Shown here piece by piece: positions 36,407-46,115 of a DNA stretch of 64,000 nucleotides (position 1 is its first letter; each line of letters opens with the position of its first letter). This DNA comes from Paenibacillus sp. OVF10. Its GTDB lineage: Bacteria; Bacillota; Bacilli; Paenibacillales; Paenibacillaceae. The DNA is taken from assembly GCA_022836915.1 (NCBI GenBank), contig CP094668.1, forward strand, positions 2,790,001 through 2,854,000, read 5' to 3'. Made by a program: the position numbers and the translations under genes. Under the pieces are notes generated by a model. That model had not been told where the DNA came from and did not search any database. It worked only from the letters and a program-made list of their open reading frames with translations.

Positions 36407-38318
36407 GCGATTTTTACCTTTCGGCAACGGATCTGCAACGGGCTGCCCAATATTATGAAAAACATTTTCCGGAAGAAGCCCGAAATTCGCTCACGATAGC
36501 CAATCGTGCCATCCTGAATGAATTTATCGTTCCTTATACCAACGATCTGAATCGCTGGATTCCGATGGGGACACCCGTGGACTGGCTTCACAACCCGACC
36601 AATGATCTGGAGTTCACATGGGGCATCAATCGACACTGGCATATGCTCGATCTGGGCAAGGCGTATCTGATGAAGGGCAATCCGCTATATGTAACAACAT
36701 TTATTGACCACTTCCGTAGCTGGAGACAGCAAAACCCGGTACCTGTAAATCTGGTTTATGACGAGGCCGTGTTCTTTCAAAAGCCCGGTCCATGGCGCCT
36801 GCTGGAGACGGGACTACGTGTGCAGTCCTGGATATCGGCATATAAATATATGGAAGCAAGTTCATTGATAGACGAAGGCTTTCAAGCGGAGTTCCGACAA
36901 GGTCTGAACGAGCACGCCGAGTTTTTGACCCGTTACCTCGGCAGCACGGAAATCAATCATGCCATTATGCATATGCAAGGGTTGTTCATGATTGCTACGT
37001 TCTACCACCAGCATCCGCGAAGTCCATACTGGCGTCTAGTGGCGATGGAACGTCTTGAGTTGTGTTTGCTGCATCAGTTGGGTGAAGAAGGAATACAGGT
37101 TGAACTGACAACACATTACCACAATGCCAGCATCGAGATGTTTGGCACCCCTTATCGGTTGGGCGAGATATCAGGACATCCTTTCTCGGCATGGTATGCC
37201 CGCTGTCTGCGCCAAATGGCTGCATTTACTGAGGCGCTGATTCGACCAGATCATCAGTCTACCGGTATTGGTGATTCGGATTGGGTTGGTGATGGACGAC
37301 AACGACTGACCCTGCTTGGAGCGATCCTGGACGATGATGATTTGATGGCTCGCGGAACAGATAGCTCGGAGTGTCTCTGGTTGCTGGGTGTGGAGAAATA
37401 TGAGCGATGCCTCAGACTACAGGCTTCTTCTTCTCAGGCGTTGTCGAGCCGGGCTTTTCCGCAGACAGGATATTATGTCATGAGGGACAAGTATCAATAT
37501 CTTTTTTTGATGCGGCTGCCATGGGCGGAGCACACGGACATGCGGATGCGCTGAATGTGGAGTGGATGTGGAAGAACCAGCTTTTCTTCACGGACACCGG
37601 ACGTTATACGTATGAAGAAGGGGAATGGCGGCGGTATTTCAAAAGTACGCGGGCGCACAATACCGTCACAGTGGATGGTCTGGATCAGACACCTTATCTC
37701 TCCACACAGCAATGGGGTGAACCGGAGGCTCAGGCCACAACGCTACGTTGGGAGAGCAATGACAGCTATCACTTCATTGATGCTTCACAGGATGGATATA
37801 CACATTTGCCAGATCCAGTTACACATCGTCGGTGGATGCTGGCAGGGGTGGAGATCCCTATACTACTAATTGTGGATTGGCTGGAAGCAGAAGCAGAGCA
37901 TACGCTGGAGCAACGTTTTCACTTGCATCCGCAAGCGGATATTGCATTGAGAATGAATGCAGCTGGAGAAATGACGGCGGATATGAGCTATGAGGCATCT
38001 TCCATAACGCTGACGATGCAATGGGTTACGGCAGGCATCGGGAAGGGAGCCTTCGCGTTGACGGAGCAGCCCGGCTGGGTATCTGAGGTGTATGGTTCCA
38101 AGTCGGAAACATCGGTCATTCAGGGCAAGACTGATTTCTCGGGCAAAGTGGGTATTCTGACGTTGTGCCTGCCTGCGGATCATACAGACCAGGTTACACG
38201 TGTTACCACATGCCAACTGGAACCTGACCTGATGAGATTGGCATTAGCTTATGTGCAAGGTGAGGAAAAAGGATATATTGTGATTGACAACGAAACGCTG
38301 CAATGGACGAAAGAATAG
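36403..38318 (+). CDS. Heparinase II/III-type polysaccharide lyase (one frame break)
   Basis: 638 residues after repair. The N-terminal helical toroid has WTWGINRHWHMLDLGKAYL and HAIMHMQGLF typical of alginate or heparin lyases. The break in T7 at 37502-37508 is cured by one base and the chain continues FDAAAMGGAHGHADALNVEW, the signature of the heparinase II/III beta-sandwich. The C-terminal part is a beta-sandwich. No signal peptide, so it acts in the cytosol on imported oligosaccharide. Together with the cupin and importer it defines a uronide utilisation locus. Confidence 0.82.
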
Positions 38319-38332
38319 AAATAAAAACAGTG

Positions 38333-38386
38333 AAGCAGGAGCAGATGCTCGCACTTGGCGAACATAGACTCCTGCTTTTTCTTCAC
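38333..38386. terminator. Terminator between the lyase and the ATP-grasp array
   Basis: AAGCAGGAG (38333-38341) pairs with CTCCTGCTT (38369-38377), with an outer AGTGAAG/CTTCACT arm. It lies between convergent genes. Confidence 0.75.
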
Positions 38387-39571
38387 TCACTTGGCTTTCT
38401 TTTTTCTTTTTACTCTGGCGGATTTTTGCGAAACGGGCCTGGGATTGGCTGGCTTTCTGGACGTTCCGGGAGGTCTGTTGCGATATAACCATAAGGCGTA
38501 CTCCAGCGGTTGAGTGATGGCTTTATAATAGATATCCCGCTCCCCGATGCGAGCGAATACTTCACGCGCAGGTTTGGGATTAACTTCAAGCAGGTAGATA
38601 CGACCGCTTCTGTCAATCGCCAAATCCAGTGCCAGCTCACACAGGTCCCCATACGTATCTTCCAGAAACGAAGCAACATCAATGCCAAACGTCTCTGCAG
38701 TTGTGTTAATTTCTGCTCGGAGGTCGTCATCTTCGATCCATTGCTTCATGAGTCGGTTCATCGCTATTGCCTGACCGCCGCCATGCAGATTGGAGGTCAC
38801 GCTTTTTTCTGCACCCATGCGTCCAGCACATCCAGTAAGCTCCCATTGTCCGTCACCGTTCTTCTGAACGAGCATGCGATAATCATGCACACGTCCATTC
38901 GGAAGCTGAAGTTGAATGCCCTTTTGTACAAGATACTTGTCTTTCATGTTCCAGTGCTGGAGCAACGCGCCAAGTCGTGATAAATGAACTTTACGTGGAG
39001 TGATGATACGACGCTTCTGATCCCGCCCCTGAACAAGCACCGTATTAGCCTCGCTACTGCTGCGTTCAATGCGCAGAATACCACGTCCGCCTGTTCCATT
39101 AATGGGTTTGAGATAGACCAGAGAAGAAACTTTGAGCATCCGGTTTACATCGGACATATCCTGAAATAGAGCGGTTTCCGGCAGGTGTTCACGAAAGTTT
39201 GCTTTTTGTAAAAGGGTCTGATGGATGGTCCATTTATTGCGCAGTGGCCTGTTCAGAAAGAGCAGATGCCCATATTTCTCACGAAAAGCAAGCAATTGCT
39301 GGAACCTTCGATTACGCTGAATCCGGCAGCGATCAAAGATCAGGTCCGGGAATGATCGCCACTCCCTGGACCAGCCTTTTCCCTCATGAAAAACCATGGC
39401 TTCAATTTGTTTGCCGCCGGGGTGTACGTCGGCTGGTGTGAATACATAGATATCGAGTCCCCGCTTGCGCCCTTCAAGAATCATTCTGCGATAAACGCTT
39501 CGTTCTTCAAGAGCGCGATGTTCATTTAAGTACAACGTCATAATGCCCAGAACAGGTGAGGACACAAACAA
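38387..39571 (-). CDS. YheC/YheD-type ATP-grasp protein 5
   Basis: TTG 39571 (AAGGTGAT upstream) gives 394 residues. The order is an N-terminal part (VLGIMTLYLNE), LNRPLRNKWTIHQTL, then the ATP-grasp fold with LVYLKPINGTGGRGILRIE (nucleotide lysine and glycine loop), MLVQKNGDGQWELTGCAGRMG and the metal-site LLEVNPKPAREVF. The C-terminus is a basic extension (SARVKRKKKAK). Last of five in the operon. YheC and YheD of B. subtilis are spore-coat-associated. ATP-grasp enzymes of this group are proposed to form peptide-like amide bonds. Confidence 0.85.
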   Translation of the reverse strand: MFVSSPVLGIMTLYLNEHRALEERSVYRRMILEGRKRGLDIYVFTPADVHPGGKQIEAMVFHEGKGWSREWRSFPDLIFDRCRIQRNRRFQQLLAFREKYGHLLFLNRPLRNKWTIHQTLLQKANFREHLPETALFQDMSDVNRMLKVSSLVYLKPINGTGGRGILRIERSSSEANTVLVQGRDQKRRIITPRKVHLSRLGALLQHWNMKDKYLVQKGIQLQLPNGRVHDYRMLVQKNGDGQWELTGCAGRMGAEKSVTSNLHGGGQAIAMNRLMKQWIEDDDLRAEINTTAETFGIDVASFLEDTYGDLCELALDLAIDRSGRIYLLEVNPKPAREVFARIGERDIYYKAITQPLEYALWLYRNRPPGTSRKPANPRPVSQKSARVKRKKKAK

Positions 39572-39600
39572 TCACCTTCTTTTTGCAGTATTCCTGTCTG

Positions 39601-40706
39601 TCATCGTTTGGACTGACGGGCAAGATAAGCGCTGTAGTGAAATATACGTTCCAATGACCGCCGTCTGATCTGTGGTTCATCAAACTTCATGGGCTTTGCA
39701 TTGGCTTCGAAGAACCAGAGTTCCCCCAGGTCATCAATGCCCAGATCCATGGACATTTCTCCGAGCGTGTAACCTGATCCCCGTTCTACCTGTCTTGCTA
39801 TCATTAATGAAGTGGATTTCACACGTTTCATCAGGGTTGTTGACATTTCTTCGCCAAAAAGCTCAGTCAGCAGCTTCTCAGGGTCTTCTACGCTCCCGCC
39901 GCGTGGCACATGAGTTGTAATGCTGCGGGAGCCAGCAAGTCTCGCTCCTACACCGGTTACGCTCCATTGGCCTTTGGTGTTCTTTTGTACAAGAACACGC
40001 AAATCGAAGGGGCGTTTACGAGAGGATGCCAATTCAATGCCTTGTTGCATGATATAGGGCGTATGTCCGGTTTCTTTGCGGATTCGTGCCCATAACTTGG
40101 AGAGTGTAGCTGCTTTATAGGTCGTGCTTTTACGTGTGGTTTGTATTTTGAGTCGGTAGGGAAGCCGTTCTTTTTCCTGGAATTTAAGCATCATGATTCC
40201 TTTGCCAGCTTTGCCGCTCTCGGGCTTAAGGTATAGATAGGGATACGCCCGTAAAACGGCACCCAGAGAAGAAGCACTTCGCATCCGCCGAGTATAAGGG
40301 ATCAGTTGCTGAGTCGATTTGGACTTCTTAAGCCATTCGAACAGATCCCATTTGTTAAAAAAGAATGGGTTATACAGTTCGATTCCTGATTGCATGCATT
40401 CGTCAATCTTGCGCTGAACGGAAGGTTTTCCTTCGTCTTCCCGGTTGGGAATACGATTGTACAGAACATGGGGAAGGGGAAAGGTTGTGAAACCCACTTT
40501 CCACTCCCCTTGTTGTACGTATATCCTTTCACGGTGGGACCACTCACGTTCAGATCCCGCACAGTCACAATGTACACCACGTATCCCATGCTCTCGCCTG
40601 TCTGTAAGATATCCTGAAAATTTTGATGATTTCCCCTGAACATGCGCTGTTTATCATGCATGGTCAAAACAGCAATGACAGGTTTGAAATCATCATGAAG
40701 GCTCAT
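39601..40706 (-). CDS. YheC/YheD-type ATP-grasp protein 4 (one frame break)
   Basis: ATG 40706 starts MSLHDDFKPVIAVLTMHDKQ and shares one base with the stop of the gene upstream (TGATG). The break at the G run 40493-40495 is repaired by one base to SGKWGFTTFPLPHVLYNRIPNRED, giving 368 residues. LYLKPESGKAGKGIMMLKF, RPFDLRVLVQKNTKGQWSVTGVGARLAG and ELWFFEANAKPMKFDEP are the ATP-grasp motifs. No N-terminal barrel is present in this copy. Confidence 0.85.
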
Positions 40707-42076
40707 CAAATTTCTTCCTTCTTCCGGAACTTGCTCAAATACAGGCAGTGTTCCAAGATGTGCTCCACCGACGATTTGCCCTCCACCCGGAGTGAAGGGT
40801 GACGGAAAATGGAGCGCCCGGGTTTGGCGTTCGCTTCGAACATCCATACATGTTCCTCCTGATCAATGCCCAGATCAAAGCCAATCTCACCAATCAGATG
40901 CTGGTGCTGGGTTTCAATCGCCTGGGCCAGTGTAATAGCGACGGATTTGGCCTGCTGAAGAACTTCTCCCGCACGATCGCCGAAGTTGCGACTGAGCGCC
41001 TGCTCAGGAGTCATTAGGGAGCCGCCATTTTTGATGTGTGTTGTGACGCTGCCACGTCCTGCCTTTTTGGCTCCAATCCCGACAACAACCCATTGATTGT
41101 TACCATTTTTGTGCATGTGAAAACGAAAATCAATTGGACATTCATCAATCTCAATTAGACGTATTCCCTGCTGAACAACATATCCGCGTAGCTGTTTGCC
41201 ATGTCTTCCCTGAAGCATGCGCATCAGACTGTTGAAGGACCCAAAACGCAGGAGTGCATTACCGCCTTTTTTGCGATAACGTGCGAAATATCCGCGTTTG
41301 GGCGAATAAGTCAGGCGGTAGATCCCGTTCCCCAGACTTCCAGCAGTAGGCTTATAGTAGACGAACTGATGGCGTTCCAACATTTCCTTCATCTGTTCAA
41401 CGGAAGGATTGGTAATCGATTCAGGGATATAACGTCCTGCTGCCGGCTCGTTCTCCAGCAACGTATAGATATCCGATTTGTTGAAGAAGCTCCAGTTGAA
41501 GAACGGAATTTTTCGGCGAACAAATCGTTCCCGCAGCTGGTTGATTGCTGGTGAGAAGTCTGAGCGTCTGCTCGGCAATCGGTTGTAGACAACATCGGGC
41601 AGAGGTACTGTTTTGCGTGTGAAGCTTCCGTTATCATTCAGAAAAAACCCGATACCGTCTCATTCTGCCAATTGATATCCCGGGAGTAAATGCGTAAATG
41701 TAAGATTTACGGCTACCTTCACGGAGTAACTGTTTGATGAAACCAGTACGGGAACCGAATGGATTAGTGCTCGTCGCAGGCCCATCAGAGAGTACGCCGA
41801 TCAGTGGACCTAACTGGACCTCATCATTTTGCAAATTCCGGAGATAGATACTGCCCCGTTTGGGAACGTTCATCATATTACGGATACCTGAAGCGAGATA
41901 CAGATGTTTACCTGCTTTTTGATTGGTTTGATCGTTGCAGGTACCCGGTCACGCCCGAAGCGAAGGTGCACCGTTTTTTTGCCGGACAGGTTGAGGCTCT
42001 TCATTAAAGCGTTGGATACATAAACCACTTTATCCGGTTGCTTGGTGAAATGCAGATTGCAAAAGGTCAAACTCAT
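40706..42076 (-). CDS. YheC/YheD-type ATP-grasp protein 3 (three frame breaks)
   Basis: ATG 42076 with AGGAGG. Breaks at the T run 41916-41920, a CCC near 41684 and T6 at 41641-41646 (plus-strand view) are each cured by one base and give 457 residues. The N-terminal 100 residues are a beta-barrel (NLSGKKTVHLRFGRDRVPATI), the middle has IGVLSDGP and VVYNRLPSRR, and the ATP-grasp part has FVYYKPTAGSLGNGIYRLTY and VWMFEANAKPGRSIFRHP. The layout is the full-length YheC/YheD type with the extra barrel domain. Confidence 0.85.
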
Positions 42077-42136
42077 GATTTATCCTCCTATCCTGAAAAG
42101 ATCCTTGGGCTCCATGGCAAGCGGGCGCTGCGGGCC

Positions 42137-43327
42137 TCAGCCGCCGTGAATCGGGATGGGTTTCAGGCCAGCTTTGCTGGATGTATTCGGCAATTTCATT
42201 GGACGAATGACGTCCGTGAGAACATGTTGTTGCAACAGATAACGGGCATAGGCAAGCGGCCGGGTATAAGTCAGGGTATGCATGCGTCGGTCGCCCGCTT
42301 CTGCGAATGAGGTGCGGCCTGGTTTGGAGTTGACTTCAATTAGCCAGAGTTGGCCCTCTGCATCTGCTCCGAAATCAAGCCCCAATTCGGCTAACCTGCC
42401 GAAACGGCTTTCCAGCAGGGTGGGGATAAGAGTAGCAGTCTGCCGGATGCTCTTCAGCAGAGTTTCCGTGCGGATCGTTCCATATCGCTGGAGCAGATAT
42501 GCGTGGGCAGGATATGCTTTACCCCCACCGTGAAGATTGGACGTGAGTGAACCTTCGGGTCCTTCCCGTACCATACATCCGGTAAGCGTCCAGCGACCTT
42601 GCCCATTCTTTTGCATTAGAGCCCGTATGTCGAATGCTCTTCCATGATGGCTAAGCTCCAGATATGGCTGCACGATCATCTTACGCTCAGCCTGATGTAA
42701 TGCTAGCCAGGAAGATACAGCCTGGGTATGGTTGAATGTAAGAAAAAAGGGTTCATTGTCCTCGTTACGCCCCTCCACGACCCATGTTGATGGAGTCGCT
42801 CCCTGAGACAGGCGAAAGGTATTTTTGCCATGAGTCCCGGATACCGGTTTGAAGAACAGTCCTCTGGGCCAACGGTCCAGCCATGTTTCCCAAGGAATAT
42901 GCGATCCTATCCGGGTTGTGGGAGCAAGTTGTGACCTCAATTCAGGATTTCGGGACAACACACGATGTACCTCCCATTTTCCTGGAAGGGAAGCAGACCA
43001 ATAACGGTGTTGATCTGTGCCGTTGGTTGGTATCCATTCCTTAAGCTGTTGTCTGACGTACCTGGAGATAGGGCGAAGACAACGATCCATAATGAGATCG
43101 ACTGCAGGAACAGGTGCCGAATTCCACTTCCCTTGATGATAGGCATATCCCCATTGAAGAGGGAGATGGACTGCATCATTCGATATCGGGATCACAATAA
43201 TCTGAAGGGCGTATCGCATGCTCCCCAAACTGAGACGACGGCAGAAAAGTTCATCTGTAAAGGGAGGTGAGCCTTCGGTTGCACGTACCAGAATGGCCAG
43301 TGTCTTGGTCTGAGATGATGGAAACAT
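42137..43327 (-). CDS. YheC/YheD-type ATP-grasp protein 2
   Basis: ATG 43327 behind AGAGGTG is preferred to a start 36 bases earlier that overlaps the previous gene. The product is about 396 residues: TLAILVRATEGSPPF start, LIMDRCLRPISRYVR, FFKPVSGTHGKNTFRLSQG (ATP loop), FDIRALMQKNGQGRWTLTGCMVREGPEG and LWLIEVNSKPGRTSFAEAGD. It is intact. Confidence 0.85.
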   Translation of the reverse strand: MFPSSQTKTLAILVRATEGSPPFTDELFCRRLSLGSMRYALQIIVIPISNDAVHLPLQWGYAYHQGKWNSAPVPAVDLIMDRCLRPISRYVRQQLKEWIPTNGTDQHRYWSASLPGKWEVHRVLSRNPELRSQLAPTTRIGSHIPWETWLDRWPRGLFFKPVSGTHGKNTFRLSQGATPSTWVVEGRNEDNEPFFLTFNHTQAVSSWLALHQAERKMIVQPYLELSHHGRAFDIRALMQKNGQGRWTLTGCMVREGPEGSLTSNLHGGGKAYPAHAYLLQRYGTIRTETLLKSIRQTATLIPTLLESRFGRLAELGLDFGADAEGQLWLIEVNSKPGRTSFAEAGDRRMHTLTYTRPLAYARYLLQQHVLTDVIRPMKLPNTSSKAGLKPIPIHGG

Positions 43328-43359
43328 TACGCTGCACCTCTCCTCTATGAAATAACTTT

Positions 43360-44727
43360 TCAAAAACCCGCCAGGTACGTAGAGTATTCAAGCATGGCTT
43401 TGACGGAAGGGCGGATCTTGCTCTCACTCAGTGGTGTATTATCATTCTTGGATGGTTTGGAGTTGACTTCGAGCAGCCATACGCGCCCAGTGGTGTCCAG
43501 AGCCAGATCAATACCAAGTTCACCAAAATGAGCAGGGATGGCACTCTCGATCCCTTTTGCGATATCCAGTGCTGCGGTGTGCAATCCTGCATACGCGGAA
43601 GCTTTGGCTGATCCAGACAACTGTGTTTTGGCAACAGCATCCTTGACGGTGCTGAGACTTCCACCCCGTGCCAGATTGGATACGTAGTGACTCCCGCCCG
43701 CAATCCGGGCGACGATGGAGGTTACACTCCATTTACCTGTACGGTTTTTTTGCACGAGCGCACGGAAATCCACGGGTCTGCCACTGTTGTCAATGAGAGT
43801 CAGCCCTTGTTGGATCTGATAACGCGTTGTTTTCATTTTCCCAGACATACTGGCATACAGTTTATCCAGAGAAGTATACGTTTGTTTCCGGGTACCCCCG
43901 ACGCCAGTCGCCAGAGTCAGGAAGCTTCCGTCAGTCTGACGTGAGACCCGGATGATCCCTTTACCCAAAGAACCGCGTACGGGCTTCAGAAATACAACCG
44001 GATGTCGGTTGCACATCGTCTTGAGCATGGCGGACGTCTTGAGCAAATGAGACTCGGGAAGAACTCGTTTAAGCGTTGAAATGGACTTGAGTGCGTCAAA
44101 CACTTCGTTTTTGTCCAGAAACTTTTCATTGAAGGTTTGCGTGCCGTAGAGCGATTTTACTTCTTTCATAAAATGCTGTACGCTAGGTTTGTTCTCAAGC
44201 TTGCGGGACGTTAGCCGGTTATTGACGACGTCTGCTACAGGCAGAACAGTCTTTTTCCAGCCGTCATCATACACCCAGCCTTTCATATAACCCGTTACCG
44301 CTCCAATATCCTCCGGTGTGAAAAAGGATACATAGGCGCCTTGCTTACGGCAGGCGTTCACCAGTTCTTGACAGAACATCGTGATGGAGCCAAAGGGCCG
44401 ATCGGGCTGATCGGGATAATCCTGGCTAACCAGTACACTGATGTAGGGTCCAAGGCGAAGCGTACGGCTGGCTGAACGATAGGATACCCTCAGGACCGAA
44501 CGCGGAACGAGACCGGTCTTGCTGGCAACTGTCTGATTGATGCGCAGCCCGTCATACCTTGGTACCGGAATGACAGTGACTTCTCGGCGGAAAGAGCCAA
44601 ATTGCAGCTGAAGCGGCCTTCCTGAAGGGATTTTAAGCGCCTTGAGTACCCCTTCGCCCAGCATGATGACGTCGTCCTGCAGGATGCCCGAGCCGGTAAC
44701 CTGAATCGTTACTTTTTTAGTGGACAT
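43360..44727 (-). CDS. YheC/YheD-type ATP-grasp protein 1
   Basis: ATG 44727 after AAGGAG starts MSTKKVTIQVTGSGILQDDV and gives 455 residues. Residues 1-100 are the beta-barrel domain (SGRPLQLQFGSFRREVTVIP, KTGLVPRSVLRVSY); then FGSITMFCQEL, VVNNRLTSRKLENKPSV, and ATP-grasp motifs VFLKPVRGSLGKGIIRVSR, DFRALVQKNRTGKWSVTSIVARIAGG and VWLLEVNSKPSKNDNTPLS. It is the first gene of the leftward operon and divergent from yheA, as in B. subtilis. Confidence 0.88.
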   Translation of the reverse strand: MSTKKVTIQVTGSGILQDDVIMLGEGVLKALKIPSGRPLQLQFGSFRREVTVIPVPRYDGLRINQTVASKTGLVPRSVLRVSYRSASRTLRLGPYISVLVSQDYPDQPDRPFGSITMFCQELVNACRKQGAYVSFFTPEDIGAVTGYMKGWVYDDGWKKTVLPVADVVNNRLTSRKLENKPSVQHFMKEVKSLYGTQTFNEKFLDKNEVFDALKSISTLKRVLPESHLLKTSAMLKTMCNRHPVVFLKPVRGSLGKGIIRVSRQTDGSFLTLATGVGGTRKQTYTSLDKLYASMSGKMKTTRYQIQQGLTLIDNSGRPVDFRALVQKNRTGKWSVTSIVARIAGGSHYVSNLARGGSLSTVKDAVAKTQLSGSAKASAYAGLHTAALDIAKGIESAIPAHFGELGIDLALDTTGRVWLLEVNSKPSKNDNTPLSESKIRPSVKAMLEYSTYLAGF

Positions 44728-44964
44728 CACGGATCTCCTTCCGGGCGGCAACTTGATGTCTGATCTCGAAGTTGAACGGCATCTGAACATGGCATGTGCT
44801 TCATCATATGAGGACATATAACCCTTGGTGATTGACCCATATGGATTAAATGCATTTGATTTCGAGGCAGGTTATTGATGACCTGTTTCAGATCGCCCTT
44901 GTTTGACAGGAGAGAAAAGCGTGTATTAACACGGATGAACAAACCAATCTGAGGAGGAATAATA

Positions 44965-45312
44965 GTGAACATTTATGACAAAGCCAATGATTTGGCCAAA
45001 GCACTGAGAGAAAGCAGCGAGGTGGAAGAGATTACTTCCGCGATGAAGCTGATTGAAGCTGATCCGGATGCAAAAGCAATGCTGGATAACTTCCGTGATC
45101 AACAAATGGAATTGCAACAACGTATGATGAGCGGGGATATGCCAGCTCCGGATGAGATGGAGAAAATGGAGAAACTGTTTGAAGTACTGAGCTTGAATCT
45201 GAACATCCGTCGCTTGTTCGATGCGGAGCGTCGCCTCAGTGTCATCATTGAAGACGTGAACAAAATTATTGCTGACAGCCTGGGTCATCTGTACGGTGGC
45301 GCTGAAGCGTAA
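44965..45312 (+). CDS. yheA: YheA, YlbF/YmcA family protein
   Basis: GTG 44965, seven bases after GAGGAGG. The 115-residue helical protein (MNIYDKANDLAKALRESSEVEEITSAMKLIEADPDAKAML, EMEKMEKLFEVLSLNLNIRRLFDAERRLSVIIED) is a YlbF/YheA family member. It is divergent from the yheC/yheD-like operon, matching the B. subtilis neighbourhood. YlbF relatives act with YmcA and YaaT in mRNA processing; the role of YheA itself is not settled. Confidence 0.87.
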   Translation: MNIYDKANDLAKALRESSEVEEITSAMKLIEADPDAKAMLDNFRDQQMELQQRMMSGDMPAPDEMEKMEKLFEVLSLNLNIRRLFDAERRLSVIIEDVNKIIADSLGHLYGGAEA

Positions 45313-45319
45313 AAAGGTA

Positions 45320-45523
45320 GTTCAAAAAGTCCACTTTTGATTACGAAGGATGCCTAGCGGCATCATCAGCATCGAATATGAAATTCAGCCGAAATAAGTG
45401 TGGGCTTACGAAGGTTGTTTCCTGCGGAAACATTGCGGTTGCTCACGTAGTTGTCCTACGCTCCGCTACTCCATTTCTAGCTTCATTCCATCTTCTCGGT
45501 ACTGAAAACTGATCTTTTTGAAC
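45320..45523. repeat. Non-coding repeat with terminal inverted repeats
   Basis: GTTCAAAAAG (45320-45329) and CTTTTTGAAC (45514-45523) are perfect 10-base inverted ends. The 204-base core has no open frame. The right end reappears at 30084-30111. Size, inverted ends and lack of coding fit a MITE-like or mobile intergenic repeat. I believe similar elements recur in Paenibacillus genomes, but that is memory not a search. Confidence 0.65.
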
Positions 45524-45624
45524 ACGTACTAAAAGGTTGTCTTGTTTTTTTACCTGAACCTTTCATATTGGCTCCTTATCGTTCATAGACTAGACATATA
45601 GAGTCGATCAAGAACGAAGGAGCT

Positions 45625-45915
45625 GTGAATGGTGAAGAGGTTGAAAAAGCAAAACATGTGATCTATCTGCTTATTGCGTTGTCGATGCTGGTCATTGCAC
45701 TGCCGCGGATTTCCTTTGCTGGAGGAATGGACTGGGTTAATATTTTTGGCATCGTATGGGTGCTGTTCTCCTTATTAATCGTTGGTGCACATTTGCATTT
45801 TATTCTCGGTGTGGATGAAGAGAAGAAGCGTGCACTGGAAGACGTTCGCCGGGCGAAGCTGCGGCAGTGGGAGATGAAACTGCTGGACAAGCAGGAGCGG
45901 AGCGAGTCTGTATAA
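45625..45915 (+). CDS. Two-helix membrane protein of unknown function
   Basis: The frame from GTG 45625 gives 96 residues with two helices (HVIYLLIALSMLVIALPRISF and VNIFGIVWVLFSLLIVGAHLHFIL) and a charged helical tail. The GTG is only two bases from AAGGAG. If one A were missing from the run near 45645, ATG 45629 (six bases after AAGGAG) would give MVKRLKKAKHVIYLL, a more natural start with a basic cap. I favour that. No family recognised. Confidence 0.6.
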   Translation: MNGEEVEKAKHVIYLLIALSMLVIALPRISFAGGMDWVNIFGIVWVLFSLLIVGAHLHFILGVDEEKKRALEDVRRAKLRQWEMKLLDKQERSESV

Positions 45916-45939
45916 GGTACAGTATGAGATCCAACATGG

Positions 45940-45980
45940 AAGACCGGAATCCCTTGATACAAGGGGGCCGGTCTTTTTGG
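45940..45980 (+). terminator. Terminator before ytoI
   Basis: AAGACCGG (45940-45947) pairs with CCGGTCTT (45968-45975), with an inner CCCTTG/CAAGGG stem and T5. Confidence 0.9.
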
Positions 45981-46115
45981 TACATACAGAATTAGAGGTT
46001 AATCAGATGATTAAATTCAGATGGCGAACTTGCCTATGAGAATGGGTAGAGGTGGGGTTATTTTCCTAGAGCCGTGTTATAATAGATACAGTATAGTACA
46101 GATGCATCTTCGGGG

